A stretch of DNA of 64,000 bases from Pelagibacteraceae bacterium AG-365-D07 (GTDB lineage Bacteria; Pseudomonadota; Alphaproteobacteria; Pelagibacterales; Pelagibacteraceae), in NCBI GenBank assembly GCA_003280005.1, contig QCGH01000004.1:1-64000 (forward strand). Direction: 5' to 3'. The position numbers and the translations under genes were made by a program. The notes beneath the pieces are model-generated. The model was given only the letters and a program-made list of their open reading frames with translations, was not told where the DNA came from and did not search any database. This document shows positions 15,799-24,948 of this stretch, piece after piece (within the stretch, counting starts at the first letter, position 1; each line of letters opens with the position of its first letter).

Positions 15799-16080
15799 TT
15801 ACTTTGTAAAATTATCAGAATATGATTTTTTATTAACTTTCCTTGCTTGTGACTCTATTAATTCATATTCAATTTTATTTTTTTTTGCATAATCAACCGC
15901 TAATTCTTTTGAAGTAAATTCCATTTTTAATTCTGAGTAAGTATCATTAGAACTTTCCCATCCCATTAATGGATTTATTGTTGGGTCATTAGCAATAAAT
16001 TCTAAAATCCATTTATCGAATTTTTTTAATCCAGACTGCATAGCAGTTTTTGATGGTTTGTATATTTTTGCTTTTTTCAT
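15799..16080 (-). CDS. NDUFS4-like complex I accessory protein (ETC complex I subunit)
   Basis: A 93-residue protein of the family shared by mitochondrial NDUFS4 (18 kDa) and alphaproteobacteria. The pattern [13 protein letters not shown] at the start, then [24 protein letters not shown] and the later [14 protein letters not shown] are all characteristic. It is thought to stabilise the NADH-dehydrogenase arm of respiratory complex I. It is not linked to the nuo genes here. It starts three bases before the tRNA-Pro 3' end. Confidence 0.9.
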   Translation of the reverse strand: MKKAKIYKPSKTAMQSGLKKFDKWILEFIANDPTINPLMGWESSNDTYSELKMEFTSKELAVDYAKKNKIEYELIESQARKVNKKSYSDNFTK

Positions 16081-16083
16081 AAA

Positions 16084-16160
<77 letters not shown>

Positions 16161-16169
16161 AAGAGTGTA

Positions 16170-16197
16170 CTAATACAATAGAAATATTAAATTTCAA
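16170..16197 (-). promoter_or_regulatory. putative promoter of tRNA-Pro
   Basis: On the minus strand TTGAAA (16197-16192), 16-base spacer, TATTAG (16175-16170), ending ten bases before the tRNA. Confidence 0.4.
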
Positions 16198-16255
16198 AGT
16201 ATATAAAGTTGTAAAATAAAAGCTTTTTTAAGAGAATCTGCTATATATTTATTTA

Positions 16256-16717
16256 ATGATTGTAACTTGTGAAAAATGTTCAAAAAAATTTAATATAGAT
16301 GATAATTTAATTCCAGATGAAGGAAGAGAATTGCAATGTGGAAGTTGTAACTATAAGTGGTTTTATAAAAAAAATGAAAATGCAATTTCGTTAAAAAATG
16401 AAATATCTGAAAGTTTGTCTAAAAATTATGATTTTGAGTATGCCAATAATGATTTATCGAGTAAAAAATTAGAAAATTTAGATAAAGCTAAATACAAAGA
16501 TTTAAAAAAACCTTCTGTTGATAACAAAATAAAAAAAAAACCAAAAATAATTAAAAATTCTCTAGTTTTTGTTATATCTGTGATAGCTTTAATTGTTTTA
16601 TTGGATACTTTTAAATATCAATTAAATTATTATTTCCCAGAATTAGATTCAATCTTGAATAATCTCTATGAATCTTTAAAAGACCTTTCATTATTTTTTA
16701 AAGATCTTATTAATTAA
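16256..16717 (+). CDS. zinc-ribbon (MJ0042-type) membrane protein
   Basis: A 153-residue protein. Residues 1-36 form a zinc ribbon with two CxxC pairs (CEKC at 5-8 and CGSC near 28-31) and the family pattern KFNIDDNLIPDEGRELQC. A charged linker follows, then one transmembrane helix (about 107-122) and a short C-terminal tail. Proteins with this ribbon-plus-helix plan are common in alphaproteobacteria and are of unknown function. It ends immediately before nhaA with no intergenic base, so the two are co-transcribed. Confidence 0.8.
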   Translation: MIVTCEKCSKKFNIDDNLIPDEGRELQCGSCNYKWFYKKNENAISLKNEISESLSKNYDFEYANNDLSSKKLENLDKAKYKDLKKPSVDNKIKKKPKIIKNSLVFVISVIALIVLLDTFKYQLNYYFPELDSILNNLYESLKDLSLFFKDLIN

Positions 16718-17890
16718 ATGATTAGACATATAACCAATTCTTTTAAATGGTTTTTTAAATTAGAGGCTGCTAGTGGTCTTTTTTTGCTTTTTTCAGCAAT
16801 TATTGCTTTGATAATAAGTAATTCAAATTATGCAAATTTATATTTTGATACACTTAATCAATATTTATTTATAGGTATAAATAATGTAGGTCTAAAGTTG
16901 AGTGTGTTGCATTGGATAAATGATGCTCTTATGGCTATATTTTTCTTTTTTGTAACTCTAGAAATTAAAAGAGAATTTATTCAAGGAGAATTATCTAATA
17001 TTAAACAAGCAATGCTACCTATAATTGGAGCTGTAGGCGGCATGTTAGTTCCGGCATTAATTTATGTTGCAATAAATTTTAATGATACAGCAACGCTAAA
17101 TGGTTGGGCCATTCCTTCAGCTACTGATATTGCTTTTTCACTTGGTGTTTTATCATTGCTTGGATCAAGAGTTCCTCTTTCGTTAAAAGTTTTCCTAACA
17201 GCTTTAGCAATTATTGATGATTTGGGAGCAATTCTTATTATTGCGATATTTTATTCTGGTGACTTAAATATAAAATATTTATCCTTAATGTTAGTATCAT
17301 TTATTATTTTACTAATATTCAATAAAATTAATATTAAAAGATTTTTACCATATCTTATAGTTGGAATATTATTGTGGGATTTTACACACAACTCAGGGAT
17401 ACATGCAACAATAGCTGGTGTTTTATTAGCTATGACAATTCCTCATAGAAAGAAAAATAAAGATTTTTCTTTATTAATTAAGTTAGAACATGCCATCAGT
17501 CCTTATGTAGCATTTGGGATTATGCCTTTATTTGCATTCGCAAATGCTGGTGTTTCACTTGATGGCTTATCATTTAGCAGTTTGTTAAATAAAGTACCAT
17601 TGGGAATTTTGTTAGGATTATTTGTTGGTAAACAAATAGGTGTTTTTCTATTTTGCTATATATCAATTAAATTAAAGTTTGCTCAATTACCCACAAGTTC
17701 AAACTGGTATAATTTTTATGGAGTTGGTGTTCTGACGGGAATTGGTTTTACAATGAGTTTATTTGTTGGAAATTTAGCTTTTGTTGAAAATATTCAATAT
17801 ATTGACGGGGTTAAGATTGGAGTTTTAACTGGGTCATTATTGTCAACCTTATTTGGTTATTTCTTGATATTACTTACGCCAAATAAATAA
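16718..17890 (+). CDS. nhaA: Na+/H+ antiporter NhaA
   Basis: A 390-residue inner-membrane antiporter that expels sodium in exchange for protons. The ion-binding aspartate pair lies in AIIDDLGAILIIAIFY, and ATDIAFSLGVL, HNSGIHATIAG and the end motif GIGFTMSLFVGNLAF are all present. About 12 helices match the family. It begins on the base after the zinc-ribbon protein stop and is followed after five bases by the glutathione-peroxidase gene. A role in sodium homeostasis in seawater is expected. Confidence 0.95.
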   Translation: MIRHITNSFKWFFKLEAASGLFLLFSAIIALIISNSNYANLYFDTLNQYLFIGINNVGLKLSVLHWINDALMAIFFFFVTLEIKREFIQGELSNIKQAMLPIIGAVGGMLVPALIYVAINFNDTATLNGWAIPSATDIAFSLGVLSLLGSRVPLSLKVFLTALAIIDDLGAILIIAIFYSGDLNIKYLSLMLVSFIILLIFNKINIKRFLPYLIVGILLWDFTHNSGIHATIAGVLLAMTIPHRKKNKDFSLLIKLEHAISPYVAFGIMPLFAFANAGVSLDGLSFSSLLNKVPLGILLGLFVGKQIGVFLFCYISIKLKFAQLPTSSNWYNFYGVGVLTGIGFTMSLFVGNLAFVENIQYIDGVKIGVLTGSLLSTLFGYFLILLTPNK

Positions 17891-17895
17891 AAATA

Positions 17896-18447
17896 ATGAA
17901 AGCAAAGATATATTTTTTAATATTAATTTTAATGATTTTTTTTAAAAATAATTTATCTGCAAACTATGACAAATTATTTTATGATTTCAAAATTAATGAT
18001 GTTTCAGGTAATAAACTAGATCTTAAAGAATTTAAGAATAAGGTTGTTTTATTAGTTAATACAGCAAGTTACTGTGGTTTTACAAAACAGTACGATGATT
18101 TACAATTTATTTGGGATAAATATAAAGAAAAAAATTTTGTTGTTTTGGCTGTTCCATCAAATTCTTTTAATCAGGAAAAAAAAACAAATGATGAAGTAAA
18201 AGAATTTTGTAAATTTAACTTTAATATAACTTTTCCTATTACCGAAATAAGCGAGGTTAAAGGTGATTTGGCTCATCCTATTTATAAATGGGCAATTGAA
18301 AATCATGGTTCATCCGCAAAACCTAAATGGAATTTTCATAAAATTTTGATAAATCGTGATGGTAAAGTTGTAGATACTTATAGTTCATTAACAAATCCAA
18401 AATCAAAAAAAATTACATCAAAAATAGAAGAATTAATTAATAATTAG
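17896..18447 (+). CDS. glutathione-peroxidase-family thiol peroxidase, exported
   Basis: A 183-residue protein with an N-terminal signal peptide (hydrophobic residues 5-20, ending near SAN), so it is probably periplasmic. The catalytic motif NTASYCGFTKQY carries cysteine, not selenocysteine. The second signature VLAVPSNSFNQE (family: GFPCNQFGxQE) and the WNFHKILINRDG tryptophan region are present. It should reduce peroxides, probably with thioredoxin-like donors. It overlaps the convergent MBL-fold gene by 15 bases. Confidence 0.9.
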   Translation: MKAKIYFLILILMIFFKNNLSANYDKLFYDFKINDVSGNKLDLKEFKNKVVLLVNTASYCGFTKQYDDLQFIWDKYKEKNFVVLAVPSNSFNQEKKTNDEVKEFCKFNFNITFPITEISEVKGDLAHPIYKWAIENHGSSAKPKWNFHKILINRDGKVVDTYSSLTNPKSKKITSKIEELINN

Positions 18448-19206
18448 TTTCATTCCATCGTATGCTGGATAAACAAATTTTGGTAATTTTTTCTTCAATT
18501 TTTCGTAATCTAGTGAACTATGTAAATTAGTCAAAATAGTATATTTTGGCTTAATCTCACTAATAAGTTTTAAAATCTTATCTAAATTATAATGCGATGG
18601 ATGGGGCTCCTCCCTTAAACAATCTACTACAAAATATTTTAACTTAGAAATATTGGGATAATTTTTTTGATTTATAAAGCTTACATCGCTTACATATGCA
18701 AGTTTATTATTTATTATATAACAAATGCTATTTATTGATCCATGCGTTACTTCAAATGAAGTAATTTTAATTTTATTTCGTAAAAAGGTATGTTTTTTTT
18801 TTAATTTATTTAATTTCATTATAGGCGGATAAAACTTACTTGTTTTAATAAAACAATACTTAAATGAATTTAATAAATAATTAGAGGTAGTCGTGTTGGC
18901 AAAAACTGGAATTGCTTTTCTTTGTTTTAAATAAAAATATCTTAAATCATTAATTCCATGTGTTTGATCTGCATGTTGATGTGTATAAAAAACATAATCC
19001 AAAGATTTAACTTTAGACTTTAAAAATTGTTGTCTTATATCAGGTGACGAGTCGATTAATAGATTGAAATTTTTTGCACTAAGTAAAGCAGAGCATCTAG
19101 TCCGATAATTTTTACTATTTTTAGGATTGCATTTCCCAAAATTTCCATCTATTCTTGGAACTCCTAGGCTGCTACCACTACCCAATATTGTAAAATTGAT
19201 TTTCAT
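18433..19206 (-). CDS. MBL-fold metallo-hydrolase (PhnP-like)
   Basis: A 257-residue metallo-beta-lactamase-fold hydrolase: GSGSSLGVPRIDG at the start, the metal motif YTHQHADQTHGINDLR (about 95-110), the late SYVSDVSF-like AYVSDV and LREEPHPSHYNLDK. The arrangement matches the PhnP-type phosphodiesterase branch, but similar proteins occur without phosphonate metabolism, so the substrate is open. The stop of tatD (19203) overlaps its start by four bases, and it is the last gene of the metG-tatD run. Confidence 0.85.
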   Translation of the reverse strand: MKINFTILGSGSSLGVPRIDGNFGKCNPKNSKNYRTRCSALLSAKNFNLLIDSSPDIRQQFLKSKVKSLDYVFYTHQHADQTHGINDLRYFYLKQRKAIPVFANTTTSNYLLNSFKYCFIKTSKFYPPIMKLNKLKKKHTFLRNKIKITSFEVTHGSINSICYIINNKLAYVSDVSFINQKNYPNISKLKYFVVDCLREEPHPSHYNLDKILKLISEIKPKYTILTNLHSSLDYEKLKKKLPKFVYPAYDGMKLIIN

Positions 19207-19967
19207 TTCGATGCAAAAAGATTGTTAAAATTATCAGTTGTAACTTTATCCATATTTTCTTCTTTCATTTTTTTTATTTCTGCTAATTTCTGTAAAGTAA
19301 ATTTAATAAAACTAGGTTCATTTTTTTTTCCTCGCATTGGTGATGGGGCAAGAAAAGGACTATCTGTTTCAATTATTAACTTTTCGTTAGGTATATATGC
19401 GAAAGTTTCTCTTAAATCAGATGAATTTTTGAAAGTTATTATTCCGCTGGCTGAAAAGTAGCAATTTAAATCTAATAATTTCTTAGCAAATCCATAAGAT
19501 CCTGTAAAACAATGCATTAATATTTTTAGATTAGAGTTTTTGTAATTATTCAAGATATTGAATGTATCTACTTCAGCATTTCGAGAATGGACAATTAAAG
19601 GAACATTTAAATCTAAACAAGCCTCTATATGATTTTCAAAACTCTTAATTTGGTTACTTCTATCACTATTATCGTAATAAAAATCTAGCCCAGTTTCACC
19701 AATACCAATAATTTTATTAGAGTATTTTGTATTTTCTATTATTTTTGATTTTGAAATTAAATTTTTATCAACCTCATGAGGATGTATTCCAAAAGTACCA
19801 TAAATTATTGGATCAATATTTATTATTTTCTTTATATTTTCAAAACTTTGAATATTTGTGCAAATTGTAAGTAGTTTTGTAATACCTGCTGCTTTTGACC
19901 TTGAAATAATATCATTAATATTTTGATATAAGGGTTCGTGATCTAAATGACAATGTGAATCAATCAT
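19203..19967 (-). CDS. tatD: TatD-family metal-dependent DNase
   Basis: A 254-residue TIM-barrel hydrolase. IDSHCHLDH (residues 2-10) supplies the first metal ligands; GIHPHEV, GEIGLDFYY-like GETGLDFYY, HSRNAE, HCFTGS and ETDSPFLAPSP follow in family order. TatD proteins act as 3'-5' exonucleases or deoxyribonucleases in DNA quality control. It overlaps metG by eight bases and the MBL-fold gene by four, the usual metG-tatD-MBL order of alphaproteobacteria. Confidence 0.95.
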   Translation of the reverse strand: MIDSHCHLDHEPLYQNINDIISRSKAAGITKLLTICTNIQSFENIKKIINIDPIIYGTFGIHPHEVDKNLISKSKIIENTKYSNKIIGIGETGLDFYYDNSDRSNQIKSFENHIEACLDLNVPLIVHSRNAEVDTFNILNNYKNSNLKILMHCFTGSYGFAKKLLDLNCYFSASGIITFKNSSDLRETFAYIPNEKLIIETDSPFLAPSPMRGKKNEPSFIKFTLQKLAEIKKMKEENMDKVTTDNFNNLFASK

Positions 19968-21498
19968 CGTTATTAATTTTATTAAATAATATTTTAATTT
20001 TATTAATACTCAAATTTGGTTTTAAAAATTCATTATCTTTAATTGAGTCTACATTAATATTTTTTTCATCTAAATTAAATATATGAAGAGCTTTCAATGA
20101 ACTATTTGGAATAACGGGATACAACAATATAGAAATTTTTCTAATAAGTTCTAGAGATGTATAAATTATTGTATGAAGTCTTTTAATATCATTCTTTTTT
20201 TTCCAGGGTTCCTGATCATTAAAGTATTTGTTTGCTAAAAACATATTCTCAACAATAAAATTCATATATGCATTAATATTTTGATTATTTATATTTTGAA
20301 TTAAATTTTCATAATTATTTGTAAAATTATTTAATATATTTAAGTCGTCTTTGTTAAAATAATAATTTTCAGGAATTTTTAATGATAAATTTTTTTCAGT
20401 AAAAGATAAAACTCTTTGACATAAATTTCCAAAATTATTTGCTAAATCACTATTTATACATGAGATTAGTTTATCTTTAGAAATATTTCCATCGTTACCA
20501 AAAGATACTTCTTTTAATAAATAATATCTAAGAGGATCTAAACCATATTCATTAACAATTTCTATTGGATCCAAAATATTACCTTTTGATTTAGACATTT
20601 TTTCGTCACCAGAAAGTATCCAGCCATGTCCATAAACTCTTTTAGGTGTTGGCAAATCTGCAGCTAATAAAAAAGCAGGCCAATATACAGCATGAAATCT
20701 AAGTATATCTTTGCCAATCATATGCAAATCTGCAGGCCAGTAGTTTCTATATAAATTATCATCTGTATTTGGATAATTTAATGCACTAATGTAGTTCGTA
20801 AGTGCGTCAAGCCATACATATATTATATGTTCCTTGTTGGTTGGTACTTGCACACCCCATGAAAAAGATTTTCTGCTTACAGATAAATCTTTAAGCCCTG
20901 ATTTAACAAAACTTACAACTTCATTTCTTCTAGATTTAGGTAAAATAAAATTTTCATTATTATTATAAAGTTCTAGAAGTTTATTTTCCCATTTAGATAA
21001 TTTGAAGAAATATGATTCTTCCTCCAGCCATTCAACTTGTGAACCTGATTGTTTTGCTAATTTAATTCCATTTTTTTCTTCTATTTCATCCTCTAAATAA
21101 AATGCTTCATCAGAAACAGAATACCAACCCGAATATTTTGAAAGATATATTTCTCCTTTACTTTCTAATATACTCCATAGTTTTTGTACAGAATTGTGAT
21201 GTCGTTTTTCTGTAGTTCTAATAAAATCATTGTTTGACAGATTAAGTGTTTTTGTTAAGTCTAAAAAAGTTTTACTAATTTCATTACAAAAATCTAAGGG
21301 TTTTTTATTATTCTTTTCTGCTGCTCTTTGAATTTTTTGACCATGTTCATCAGTACCTGTAAGAAAAAAAACATTATAACCTTCCATTTTTTTAAATCTT
21401 GCAAAAAAATCTGCAACTATACTTGAATATGCATGGCCCATATGTGGTTTGGCTGATGGATAATAAATTGGTGTAGTTATATAATAATTTTTGTTCAT
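19960..21498 (-). CDS. metG: methionyl-tRNA synthetase
   Basis: A 512-residue class I synthetase. The HIGH-equivalent motif is PSAKPHMGHAYSS (about 14-26) and the KMSKSKGN loop lies near residue 300. It is of the short alphaproteobacterial type without the zinc knuckle (GWYSVSDEAFYLEDE replaces it) and without the C-terminal tRNA-binding extension. It charges initiator and elongator tRNA-Met. Genes holB and tmk lie just upstream and tatD downstream, all in one minus-strand run. Confidence 0.97.
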   Translation of the reverse strand: MNKNYYITTPIYYPSAKPHMGHAYSSIVADFFARFKKMEGYNVFFLTGTDEHGQKIQRAAEKNNKKPLDFCNEISKTFLDLTKTLNLSNNDFIRTTEKRHHNSVQKLWSILESKGEIYLSKYSGWYSVSDEAFYLEDEIEEKNGIKLAKQSGSQVEWLEEESYFFKLSKWENKLLELYNNNENFILPKSRRNEVVSFVKSGLKDLSVSRKSFSWGVQVPTNKEHIIYVWLDALTNYISALNYPNTDDNLYRNYWPADLHMIGKDILRFHAVYWPAFLLAADLPTPKRVYGHGWILSGDEKMSKSKGNILDPIEIVNEYGLDPLRYYLLKEVSFGNDGNISKDKLISCINSDLANNFGNLCQRVLSFTEKNLSLKIPENYYFNKDDLNILNNFTNNYENLIQNINNQNINAYMNFIVENMFLANKYFNDQEPWKKKNDIKRLHTIIYTSLELIRKISILLYPVIPNSSLKALHIFNLDEKNINVDSIKDNEFLKPNLSINKIKILFNKINNDD

Positions 21499-21508
21499 TT
21501 ATTATTGA

Positions 21509-22435
21509 TTAATTATTTAAAAATTTTTGATCGAATTTTAAAAAAAAACTATCTAAATCTAGATTATATTTATTCATTAAATTGTGTTCAGTTACACTAC
21601 TTATAAAGAAATCATAATATTTATAATCTTTAGTTTTTGAATACATTTTTGTAAAATAAATTTCAATATATGACTGAAAATAATTAGAAATAAACAAGTT
21701 TTTTTTGTAAAATTTATTATTAACTATATGTCGAATTGTTGTTTCTGCATCATGTGATTTTAAATCAAGATTGTTATCGTTGATAAAGGTAATATGATCG
21801 ATTAAAAACTTTGGTGATAATATAATAGATTTAAAATCATCATTTAGATCACTATAAAAATCATAATCAAAATGCTCCTTTATTACATTTGATAGTTCTT
21901 TATAATTAAAATTTAACTTAAAAGTTAAACATCTTGATTTAATTGTATCTGGGATATGTTTGTTAAGATTATAAGTTAATATAAATATATTTTGTGAATT
22001 CGATTCTTCTAAACTTTTAAGTAAAGCATTAGAAGAATTAGTATTTAAATCTTCTACACTGTCAATTAAAATAATTTTTTTATTACTATTAAAAGAAGAT
22101 TTGTTTAAAAAATTAATCATATTTCTTATTTGATCAATCTCTATAAATTTTTTTTCTTGATTTCTAGAAATATAAAAAAAATTTGGATGTGATAAGTTAT
22201 TTATAAGATTAAACGACACACTATCTTTATTAATTATTGTATTTTTAACGTCATATTTAGTAATTTCATTTTGAGAAAAAAAATAATTTACTAAATGTAA
22301 TGCAAAAGATGTTTTTCCAATTCCTTCTTGTCCTGCGAGAAGAATTCTGGAAGGTAATTTTTTTTTTATATCTAAATTGACAAAATGATTAAATAATTCG
22401 TTATAAGAAAATAATTTTAATGTAGTATTTATCAT
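21509..22435 (-). CDS. holB: DNA polymerase III delta-prime subunit
   Basis: A 308-residue clamp-loader subunit. It has a P-loop GQEGIGKTSFALHL (about 34-47), the Walker B-like KIILIDSVEDLNTNSSNALLKSLEE and the sensor region LNKHIPDTIKSRC. No zinc-module cysteines are seen. The C-terminal half is divergent, as common in small genomes. It follows tmk by a one-base overlap and precedes metG, the common tmk-holB-metG order. Confidence 0.9.
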   Translation of the reverse strand: MINTTLKLFSYNELFNHFVNLDIKKKLPSRILLAGQEGIGKTSFALHLVNYFFSQNEITKYDVKNTIINKDSVSFNLINNLSHPNFFYISRNQEKKFIEIDQIRNMINFLNKSSFNSNKKIILIDSVEDLNTNSSNALLKSLEESNSQNIFILTYNLNKHIPDTIKSRCLTFKLNFNYKELSNVIKEHFDYDFYSDLNDDFKSIILSPKFLIDHITFINDNNLDLKSHDAETTIRHIVNNKFYKKNLFISNYFQSYIEIYFTKMYSKTKDYKYYDFFISSVTEHNLMNKYNLDLDSFFLKFDQKFLNN

Positions 22436-23052
22436 TATTTGATTATTTTTAATATTTTATTTAAAACTTTTTTTTTATTATTATCCAGATTATCATTTGA
22501 ATCTATGATAGTATAAAATGGTTTATTTTTAGACAATTTTAAGTAACCATTTTGAACTTTTTGATAAAATTTGGTTTTAAACTTATCATATCGATTTTTA
22601 TTTCTTCTGGCGGAAAGTCTCTTTGATAAGTTTTGCATACTAATGATATTTAGAAAAATAATATTTGGCTTAATATTTTTAAGTAAGATTTTATTTATCC
22701 TTTCAATTAAAGACTTGTCTAAACCCATGCCATAATGTTGATAAGCAGTTGTTGAGTCTGTAAATCTATCAATTAAAATAATTTTTTTTTTATAATTTTT
22801 TTTAATTACCAAGTCTATATTTTCGCTTCTTGCTGCAAAATATAACATCAAATCAGTGAATGTATTAAATTTGTTATTTCTATTTAATATTAAATTTCTA
22901 ATTTTTTCAGAATTTATATTGCCACCAGGTTCACGTATTTTAATAAAATTAATTTTTTTTTTTTTTAAATATCTTGAAACATAATTTATTAAAGTGGTTT
23001 TGCCTGACCCCTCTATACCTTCAAAAACTATAAGAGGTTTTCTATTAAACAT
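22435..23052 (-). CDS. tmk: thymidylate kinase
   Basis: A 205-residue kinase that phosphorylates dTMP to dTDP. The P-loop FEGIEGSGKTTL (residues 10-21), the REPGG motif near 41, the DR(F/Y) motif with RFTDSTTAYQHYG and the lid region LSARRNKNRYD are all present. Its start overlaps the dacA stop by eight bases, and the holB start overlaps its own stop by one. Confidence 0.96.
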   Translation of the reverse strand: MFNRKPLIVFEGIEGSGKTTLINYVSRYLKKKKINFIKIREPGGNINSEKIRNLILNRNNKFNTFTDLMLYFAARSENIDLVIKKNYKKKIILIDRFTDSTTAYQHYGMGLDKSLIERINKILLKNIKPNIIFLNIISMQNLSKRLSARRNKNRYDKFKTKFYQKVQNGYLKLSKNKPFYTIIDSNDNLDNNKKKVLNKILKIIK

Positions 23053-24193
23053 CGCCCCATATTAAGAAATTTACAGATCTAATTAATTTAGAGAATTTGT
23101 TTACTTCTTCAATATTTTCAGAAGCTAATAATTCTAATGATTCTATCAATTCACCCTTATAATAAATATTTACATCACCAACTTTTTGATCTTTTTCTAT
23201 TGGTGCTTTTATCGGTCCATTATAATTTAGTACAACTTTTAGGTTTCTTAACCTAGCTTTTTGAATTGTTTTATAAACATTATTTTTAAAATGTGTTTTG
23301 ACTGTATTTTTTTTTCCTAACCATACTTGAAGATCTTGAAACGAATTTTTTTCATTATAAATCTCTACTGTATCAAAATTTGTTAATCCATAAGTTAATA
23401 ATCTGGAAGATTGTTTGGATCTAGCGTTCTTAGAATTAAATCCACTTCCAACAGCAATAAGTCTTCTCCCTTTTCTAGTTATAGATGATGCCAGCGAATA
23501 TTTTTCAAGAGCTAAATATCCTGTTTTAATTCCATCAACACCCATATTTTTATAAAGAAGTGGATTTCTATTGCCCTGAGTAATTGGATCTCCGCCTGTC
23601 CTGTCCCATGTAAATTCCTTTTCGGCAAAATAAGTATAATATTCAGGATAGTTTCTGATTAAATAATCAGACATGATTAAAATATCTCTGACAGTTGAAT
23701 AATTATCAGGGTCGTTTATGCCAGATGCATTTGAAAAATTAGTATTATTCATTCCAATTTCTTTTGCTTTAGATGTCATCATAACTGCAAACTCTTCTTC
23801 TGATCCAGCTATTCCCTCAGCCAAAGTAACACAAGCATCATTTCCAGATGCTATAATAATACCTTTTAGCAAGTTTTCTACTGACACCTCATCACCAACC
23901 ATTATAAACATTGATGAGTATCCGGCATTAGCCAAACGCCAGGCATTTTCAGAAACAAGAAATTTTTCATCCAAGTTCAATTGACCTTTTTTAATTAAAT
24001 CAAAAGCAATAATTGAAGTCATTATTTTAGTCATAGACGCTGGATAAATCGACATATCCGCTTCTTTTTCATAAAGGATTTCACCTGATAAATAATCTTG
24101 TAAAATAGCAGTTTTGGCATCAATTTTGAATTCAGCAGATTTTACAAATGTTGTAATAAGAGATAGAAAAAAAACTAATAATATTTTATTCAT
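23045..24193 (-). CDS. dacA: D-alanyl-D-alanine carboxypeptidase (penicillin-binding protein 5/6 type)
   Basis: A 382-residue periplasmic carboxypeptidase with signal peptide (residues 1-19). The three active-site motifs are SMTK (about 53-56), SGN in IIASGNDACVTLAEG and KTG in GIKTGYL. A C-terminal beta domain with a weak amphipathic tail follows. It trims the terminal D-Ala of peptidoglycan stem peptides. It overlaps the RlpA-like gene by four bases and tmk by eight, in a cell-wall block with mltB and the RlpA-like protein. Confidence 0.95.
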   Translation of the reverse strand: MNKILLVFFLSLITTFVKSAEFKIDAKTAILQDYLSGEILYEKEADMSIYPASMTKIMTSIIAFDLIKKGQLNLDEKFLVSENAWRLANAGYSSMFIMVGDEVSVENLLKGIIIASGNDACVTLAEGIAGSEEEFAVMMTSKAKEIGMNNTNFSNASGINDPDNYSTVRDILIMSDYLIRNYPEYYTYFAEKEFTWDRTGGDPITQGNRNPLLYKNMGVDGIKTGYLALEKYSLASSITRKGRRLIAVGSGFNSKNARSKQSSRLLTYGLTNFDTVEIYNEKNSFQDLQVWLGKKNTVKTHFKNNVYKTIQKARLRNLKVVLNYNGPIKAPIEKDQKVGDVNIYYKGELIESLELLASENIEEVNKFSKLIRSVNFLIWGDV

Positions 24194-24948
24194 TGTTTCA
24201 ATAATTCTAAATTTTCAAAATATAGATCTTCCATATCTTCAAAATCTTTTCTTAAATTTTTTAGTGATTTATAAGGACCTAGGGAAAGTCTAAAGGTGTT
24301 AATTGACAATTTGTCTATATTAATTTTTTTAATTTTTGTATCAGCCATTATTCTTTCTTTTACCAAATTTGCTGAGTCTTTATAATAAAAATCAGCAACT
24401 TTAATTATATAATTAAATTTTTTTGTTGATTTGGTGACCTTTTCTTTATTTTCATTAGATGTAGATATATTTACTATATTTACTCCTTCAACTGGTGCCT
24501 TATCAGCTACATTTTTTTCCTCTTCAAAGGTTTTTGCTTTACCTGCATAAAAAACAGAATTTTGATCAACCGACTCGATTAAAATGAAGGGTTCATCAAA
24601 ATCTAATTCAATTTCAGTAGCAATTCTATCTGTGATAACAGAGTTATAAAAATTAGGATACCTCGATTTGCTTTTAACAGTTGCTATCACTGATTTATTA
24701 TTAAGTTTATTAGTTATTTTAACAGTTGTATTTTTTTTTAAATTTTTTTGAAATACAAATAAATCTCTATCATTTAATTTCTTATTAACAGTTTTATCTT
24801 TAAATAACTTATCACTATAAACAAGTGTAAAACCATTATTAGAATATTTATTGAATATTTTTTGTTTTGTTATTTTTTCTCCAAAATCTTGATCAACACA
24901 AGACGAAAAAAATATAAAAAATAAAATATAGAATGGTTTAAAATTCAT
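24190..24948 (-). CDS. RlpA-like lipoprotein with C-terminal SPOR domain
   Basis: A 252-residue lipoprotein (signal with lipobox FSSC, Cys17). The middle (about 35-130) resembles the double-psi barrel of RlpA in KNTTVKITNKLNNKSVIATV, but the glycine-rich catalytic start motif (GxASWYG) and clear catalytic Asp/His are missing. Residues about 170-250 look like a SPOR peptidoglycan-binding domain (YIIKVADFYYKDSANLVKERI). It probably binds septal denuded glycan and may no longer be a lytic transglycosylase. It lies between mltB (overlap) and dacA (overlap), consistent with a wall role. Confidence 0.65.
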   Translation of the reverse strand: MNFKPFYILFFIFFSSCVDQDFGEKITKQKIFNKYSNNGFTLVYSDKLFKDKTVNKKLNDRDLFVFQKNLKKNTTVKITNKLNNKSVIATVKSKSRYPNFYNSVITDRIATEIELDFDEPFILIESVDQNSVFYAGKAKTFEEEKNVADKAPVEGVNIVNISTSNENKEKVTKSTKKFNYIIKVADFYYKDSANLVKERIMADTKIKKINIDKLSINTFRLSLGPYKSLKNLRKDFEDMEDLYFENLELLKQ

